Source of the DNA: JAEULH01 sp034382075
GTDB taxonomy: Bacteria; Pseudomonadota; Alphaproteobacteria; Rhodospirillales; Defluviicoccaceae
DNA length: 46,697 bases
NCBI GenBank assembly: GCA_034382075.1
Contig: JAXMOZ010000016.1
Coordinates: forward strand, 1 to 46,697
Reading direction: 5' to 3'
Part shown: piece by piece, positions 42,414 to 46,697 of the stretch
Numbering within the stretch: the first letter of the stretch is position 1
Layout of the letters: every line of letters begins with the position of its first letter
Notes under the pieces: model-generated
Told to the model about the DNA's origin: nothing
What the model saw: only the letters and a program-made list of their open reading frames with translations
The model's database searches: none
Program-made: the position numbers and the translations under genes

Positions 42414-43354
42414 GCGAACCACCGGTCGGCGCCGACGTCGCCGAGGCGCTCGCCGCCTGGCGAGAGTGGCTTCATGCCGAACGCCGCGACTCCGAACACA
42501 CCCTCGACGGCTATGACCGCGACCTGCGGGTTTTTCTCGCCTTCATCGCCCGCCATCGGGGCGGCCCGGCCTCGCTGGCCGACCTCTCCGAGCTGAGCCT
42601 CGGCGACTTCCGCGCGTATCTTGCCGATCGCGCCGCGGACGGGCTGGTGGCAAGCTCCCGCTCCCGTGGCCTCGCCGCCGTTCGCGGCTTCTTCCGCTTT
42701 CTCGAACGCCGCGGCCTTGCCGCCAATGCCGCCATTCGGCTGGTGCGCACGCCCAAGGTGGCGCGCTCCCTGCCGCGGCCGCTGGAGGTGGGCGACGCCC
42801 TCGCGGCCGTCGATGCCGCCGGGACGCTCGTGGACGAGCCGTGGCTCGCCGCCCGCGACCAGGCGCTGCTGCTCCTGCTCTACGGCTGCGGTCTGCGCAT
42901 CGGCGAAGCCCTGGCGCTGAACCGCCGCGACGCGCCCGAAGGCGACGTCCTCGTCGTCACCGGCAAGGGCCGAAAGCAGCGGCTGGTGCCGGTTCTCCCC
43001 GTCGTCCGCGATGCCATCGCCGCCTATCTCGCAATCTGCCCCTACGCGCTGCCCGCGGAGGCGCCGCTGTTCCTCGGCGCCCGCGGCGCCCGGCTCGATC
43101 CGGCGGTGGCGCAAAGGCAGGTGCGCCGGCTTCGCGTCGCCCTCGGCCTGCCCGAGACGGCGACGCCGCATGCGCTGCGCCACAGCTTCGCCACCCACCT
43201 GCTGGCCGACGGCGGCGACCTCAGGACCATCCAGGAGTTGCTCGGCCACGCCTCGCTGTCGACCACCCAGCGCTACACCGAGGTCGATGCGTCGCGCATC
43301 GCCGCCGTCCACCGCCGCACCCACCCCCGCGCCCAGTCGCGCCCCAAGGGCTGA
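42410..43354 (+). CDS. xerC: Tyrosine recombinase XerC (non-canonical CTG start)
   Basis: XerC with XerD resolves chromosome dimers at dif. The catalytic residues are in place: R in YGCGLRIGEAL, K in TGKGRKQR, H-x2-R in ALRHSFATH, and LLGHASLSTTQRYTEV with the second H and the nucleophile Y. The N-terminal SAM-like domain (LAAWREWLHAERRDSEHTL) is intact, but no ATG, GTG or TTG lies in frame before GTG 42647, which would remove it. The frame is open across the DUF484 end, and CTG 42410 overlapping that gene's TGA is the best start, giving 314 residues. It is a housekeeping recombinase, not a phage integrase. Confidence 0.9.
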   Translation: MSEPPVGADVAEALAAWREWLHAERRDSEHTLDGYDRDLRVFLAFIARHRGGPASLADLSELSLGDFRAYLADRAADGLVASSRSRGLAAVRGFFRFLERRGLAANAAIRLVRTPKVARSLPRPLEVGDALAAVDAAGTLVDEPWLAARDQALLLLLYGCGLRIGEALALNRRDAPEGDVLVVTGKGRKQRLVPVLPVVRDAIAAYLAICPYALPAEAPLFLGARGARLDPAVAQRQVRRLRVALGLPETATPHALRHSFATHLLADGGDLRTIQELLGHASLSTTQRYTEVDASRIAAVHRRTHPRAQSRPKG

Positions 43355-43358
43355 TCGC

Positions 43359-44600
43359 CTACCTGTTCGCCGCGAGGCGCAGGGCGAGGGGACCGAGAAG
43401 CCCGACCCCGGCAAGGGAGGCGAAGGCGGCGCCCCACGAGGACGGCTCCGTCCCACCTCCCGTCGCATCGAGCACCGCGCCCAGGATCACCGGCCCGATG
43501 GCGGCGGCGCCGAAGCCGACCAGGGAGTGCACCGCCATGGTGGCGCCCTGGCGGCCGGCGTCGGCGGCGGCCAGCGCGCCGGCGGTGAGCGCGGCGGAGT
43601 CGAGCTGCACCAGGACGCCGTAGACGAGCGCGATGGCGACGACGACGGCGTAGGGGAGGGCGGCGGAAAAGCCGATGCCGCCCGCCACCGCCGCGGTGGC
43701 CAGCATCACCAAGGTGATGGTGCGCACCCGGCCGAAGCGGACGCACAGTTCGTTGCCGCCGATGCTGGCCGCCACCGCCAGCAGCGCGCTCAGGGTGCCG
43801 ACGTTGGCCGGCTCCAGCCAGGACGCCGAGGCGCCGGAGGTCGCGGTCGCCGACAGGCTGAAGGCGAGGAACGCGACCAGCCACGAGCGCATCGCGAACA
43901 GCTCGAAGCAGTGGGTGGCGTAGCCGAGCACGTAGCCCATGGCCCGGCGGTTGCGGAGCACCGGGCGGAAGTCGAGCAGGCGCCGCTCCGCCTCCGCCGG
44001 CTCGGGCCTCGCCCGCGGCAACGTCGCCACCAGGATCGCGGCGACGGCGGCACAGCCGGCGGCGAGGGCGAACACCGACGGCCAGCCGAAGCGCGGGGCC
44101 AGCCAGCCAGCGATGAAGAAGGAGGCGGCGGTGCCGAAGGAGAAGCTGGAGGTGTAGAACGCCACCGCTCGGGAGCGCCGCGGCCCGCGGTAGCGGTCGA
44201 CCAGCACCCTCAGCCCGGGCATGTAGGTGGCGGCCAGCGCCACCCCGGCCAGCGCCCGGAGCGCCAGTGCGCTCCAGAAGCCCGCGGCAAGGCCGGCAAA
44301 GCCCGCGGACGCCACCGCCGCCAAGCCGGCGCCGAAGACGTAGACGAGGCGGGCGTCGCTGCGGTCGGTGGCGGCGACCAGGACCGGGACAGTGCCTGCG
44401 TACGCGGCGAAATAAATGCCGGCGATCCAGCCGGCTTCGGCATTGGAGAGCTGCCACTCGGCGGCGAAGGTCGGCAACAGCGCCGGAAAGGCGAAGACGC
44501 CGACCATGGTCAGCACCTCCGCGCCGCACAGCAGGGGAAGGAGACACCGAACGCCCGTCTGCGCCGGCTCCTCGCCCCGCGCAGGCTCGGCCGCGGTCAC
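43359..44600 (-). CDS. MFS transporter
   Basis: The 413-residue inner-membrane protein has about twelve hydrophobic helices. The first halves resemble MFS signatures (GIYFAAYAGTVPVLVAATDR in loop 2-3, LRALAGVALAATYMPGLRVL, RSRAVAFYTSSFSFGTA). The family moves small solutes or drugs with protons; substrate is not predictable. The GTG start (44600) overlaps the stop of the upstream PGPGW-type gene as GTGA. It is convergent with xerC, with only four bases between them, so there is no room for a terminator. Confidence 0.9.
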   Translation of the reverse strand: MTAAEPARGEEPAQTGVRCLLPLLCGAEVLTMVGVFAFPALLPTFAAEWQLSNAEAGWIAGIYFAAYAGTVPVLVAATDRSDARLVYVFGAGLAAVASAGFAGLAAGFWSALALRALAGVALAATYMPGLRVLVDRYRGPRRSRAVAFYTSSFSFGTAASFFIAGWLAPRFGWPSVFALAAGCAAVAAILVATLPRARPEPAEAERRLLDFRPVLRNRRAMGYVLGYATHCFELFAMRSWLVAFLAFSLSATATSGASASWLEPANVGTLSALLAVAASIGGNELCVRFGRVRTITLVMLATAAVAGGIGFSAALPYAVVVAIALVYGVLVQLDSAALTAGALAAADAGRQGATMAVHSLVGFGAAAIGPVILGAVLDATGGGTEPSSWGAAFASLAGVGLLGPLALRLAANR

Positions 44601-44851
44601 TCGCTGCGGCTGAACCGCAGCCTGGAGATCATGCTCTCCGCCCGCTCCTGGGCGCGGTCGAAGCCGGACGCCACCTGCGGGAAGCGGTCACGCAGCCAGT
44701 CCAGCCTGTCCTGCGCCCACTGGTACTCGGGCGCGATGATGGCGAGGCCGATGGCGATGAACAGGATGCCCTGCAGAAAGGGGAGGACCAAGCCCAGCAC
44801 GCCCAAAACGATGAACGTCCAGCCTACCGTCAGGCGGATGATCCGCTTCAT
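44597..44851 (-). CDS. PGPGW-type small transmembrane protein
   Basis: The 84-residue protein begins MKRIIRLTVGWTFIVLGVLG and has a hydrophobic hairpin (FIVLGVLGLVLPFLQGILFIAI), with the G-W-x2-I-x-L-G pattern of PGPGW/DUF454-like proteins, then an amphipathic helix (WAQDRLDWLRDRFP). Function unknown. It sits 31 bases after lpdA and overlaps the MFS gene. Confidence 0.78.
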   Translation of the reverse strand: MKRIIRLTVGWTFIVLGVLGLVLPFLQGILFIAIGLAIIAPEYQWAQDRLDWLRDRFPQVASGFDRAQERAESMISRLRFSRSE

Positions 44852-44882
44852 CCCGTCGCTTCCCCTGCAGTGTCGCTCGCCG

Positions 44883-46295
<1,413 letters not shown>

Positions 46296-46327
46296 GGGCT
46301 TCCTATCCTCGTGCGCGGCGTTGACGG

Positions 46328-46390
46328 GCCCTCACCCGCCCGCTTCGCGGTCTCCCTCTCCCGCAAGGCGGGAGAGGGTTGGGGTGAGGG
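46328..46390. repeat. Dispersed palindromic repeat, family A copy 4
   Basis: CCCTCACCCGCCCGCTTCGC, then CTCCCTCTCCCGCAAGGCGG and GAGAGGGTTGGGGTGAGGG. The outer CCCTCACCC and GGGTGAGGG arms are complementary, as are CCCTCTCCCGC and GCGGGAGAGGG, giving a nested structure. It lies between lpdA and sucB. Confidence 0.82.
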
Positions 46391-46428
46391 CATCTGCCTC
46401 GTCGGCTTCGCCTGCCGGCGTAAGTGCA

Positions 46429-46507
46429 GTAGGGCGGGATAGCCGCAGGCGTATCCCGCCGAAGATGCCGCGTCGGCGGGTCCGGCTTCGCCTTGACCCG
46501 CCCTACG
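46429..46507. repeat. Dispersed palindromic repeat, family B copy 2
   Basis: GTAGGGCGGGATAGCCGCAG, GCGTATCCCGCC, then GGCGGGTCCGGCTTCGCCTT and GACCCGCCCTACG. It is nearly identical to the copy at 20486-20566, about 26 kb away. Confidence 0.85.
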
Positions 46508-46542
46508 TCACTTATTCCTCCTCGTCCGCAACAGCGTGCGCG

Positions 46543-46697
<155 letters not shown>

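Noticed and set aside
42410..43354. Phage or integrative-element integrase
   Set aside because: The protein sits with DUF484 next to priA in a housekeeping neighbourhood and is a full XerC; there are no attachment sites or phage genes.

Overview
This is a GC-rich chromosomal window from a bacterium, most likely an alphaproteobacterium. The evidence is the SinR-like XRE regulator at the left edge, the rnd-serC-serA order with a serC-type leader, the priA / DUF484-xerC neighbourhood, a sucB-lpdA arrangement at the right edge, and the dispersed palindromic repeats. A Rhodospirillales-like origin would fit but is an inference. I see no rRNA, tRNA, CRISPR array, prophage or insertion sequence.

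Layout. (1) 1-6949: an XRE regulator, two back-to-back Crp/Fnr regulators, and norCBQD, a complete cytochrome-c-dependent nitric oxide reductase operon with its NorQ/NorD maturation proteins. A perfect TTGAT-N4-ATCAA site and a hairpin precede norC, so one of the two regulators probably controls the operon in response to NO or low oxygen. (2) 6950-24146: a 17-gene, all-plus-strand cluster that I cannot match to any described pathway. It runs from an AGE-type (alpha/alpha)6-barrel protein through a DJ-1/PfpI protein, a benzoylformate-decarboxylase-like ThDP enzyme, six NTF2/SnoaL-fold proteins, a Pro1 tautomerase, a GMC flavoprotein, a VOC protein, a GH13 alpha-glucan enzyme, an alpha/beta hydrolase, two paralogous beta-repeat proteins of unknown family and a second GH13 alpha-amylase. 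No member has a visible signal peptide, transporter or regulator, so the work appears to be cytoplasmic. The leader has a good promoter, a possible short leader peptide and a 9-bp hairpin. This is the best candidate here for an undescribed system.

(3) 24147-29328: guaB with a good promoter, a pair of overlapping tiny genes of unknown function, and thrC followed by an M16 peptidase (minus strand). (4) 29528-31797: a probable RloA/RloB-like ATPase-nuclease pair with locally lower GC, and a stand-alone Cys4 domain protein. (5) 32234-33996: a zinc alcohol/formaldehyde dehydrogenase and a small membrane protein, preceded by a C-rich leader. (6) 34046-38147 (minus): rnd, a serC-type leader RNA, serC and serA, giving serine biosynthesis. 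(7) 38508-46697: a GT-A-like glycosyltransferase, priA, DUF484 plus xerC (xerC apparently starting at a non-canonical CTG), an MFS transporter, a PGPGW-type membrane protein, lpdA, and the 3' end of sucB.

Three families of dispersed palindromic repeats lie in the intergenic spaces; two of the families occur more than once in the window.
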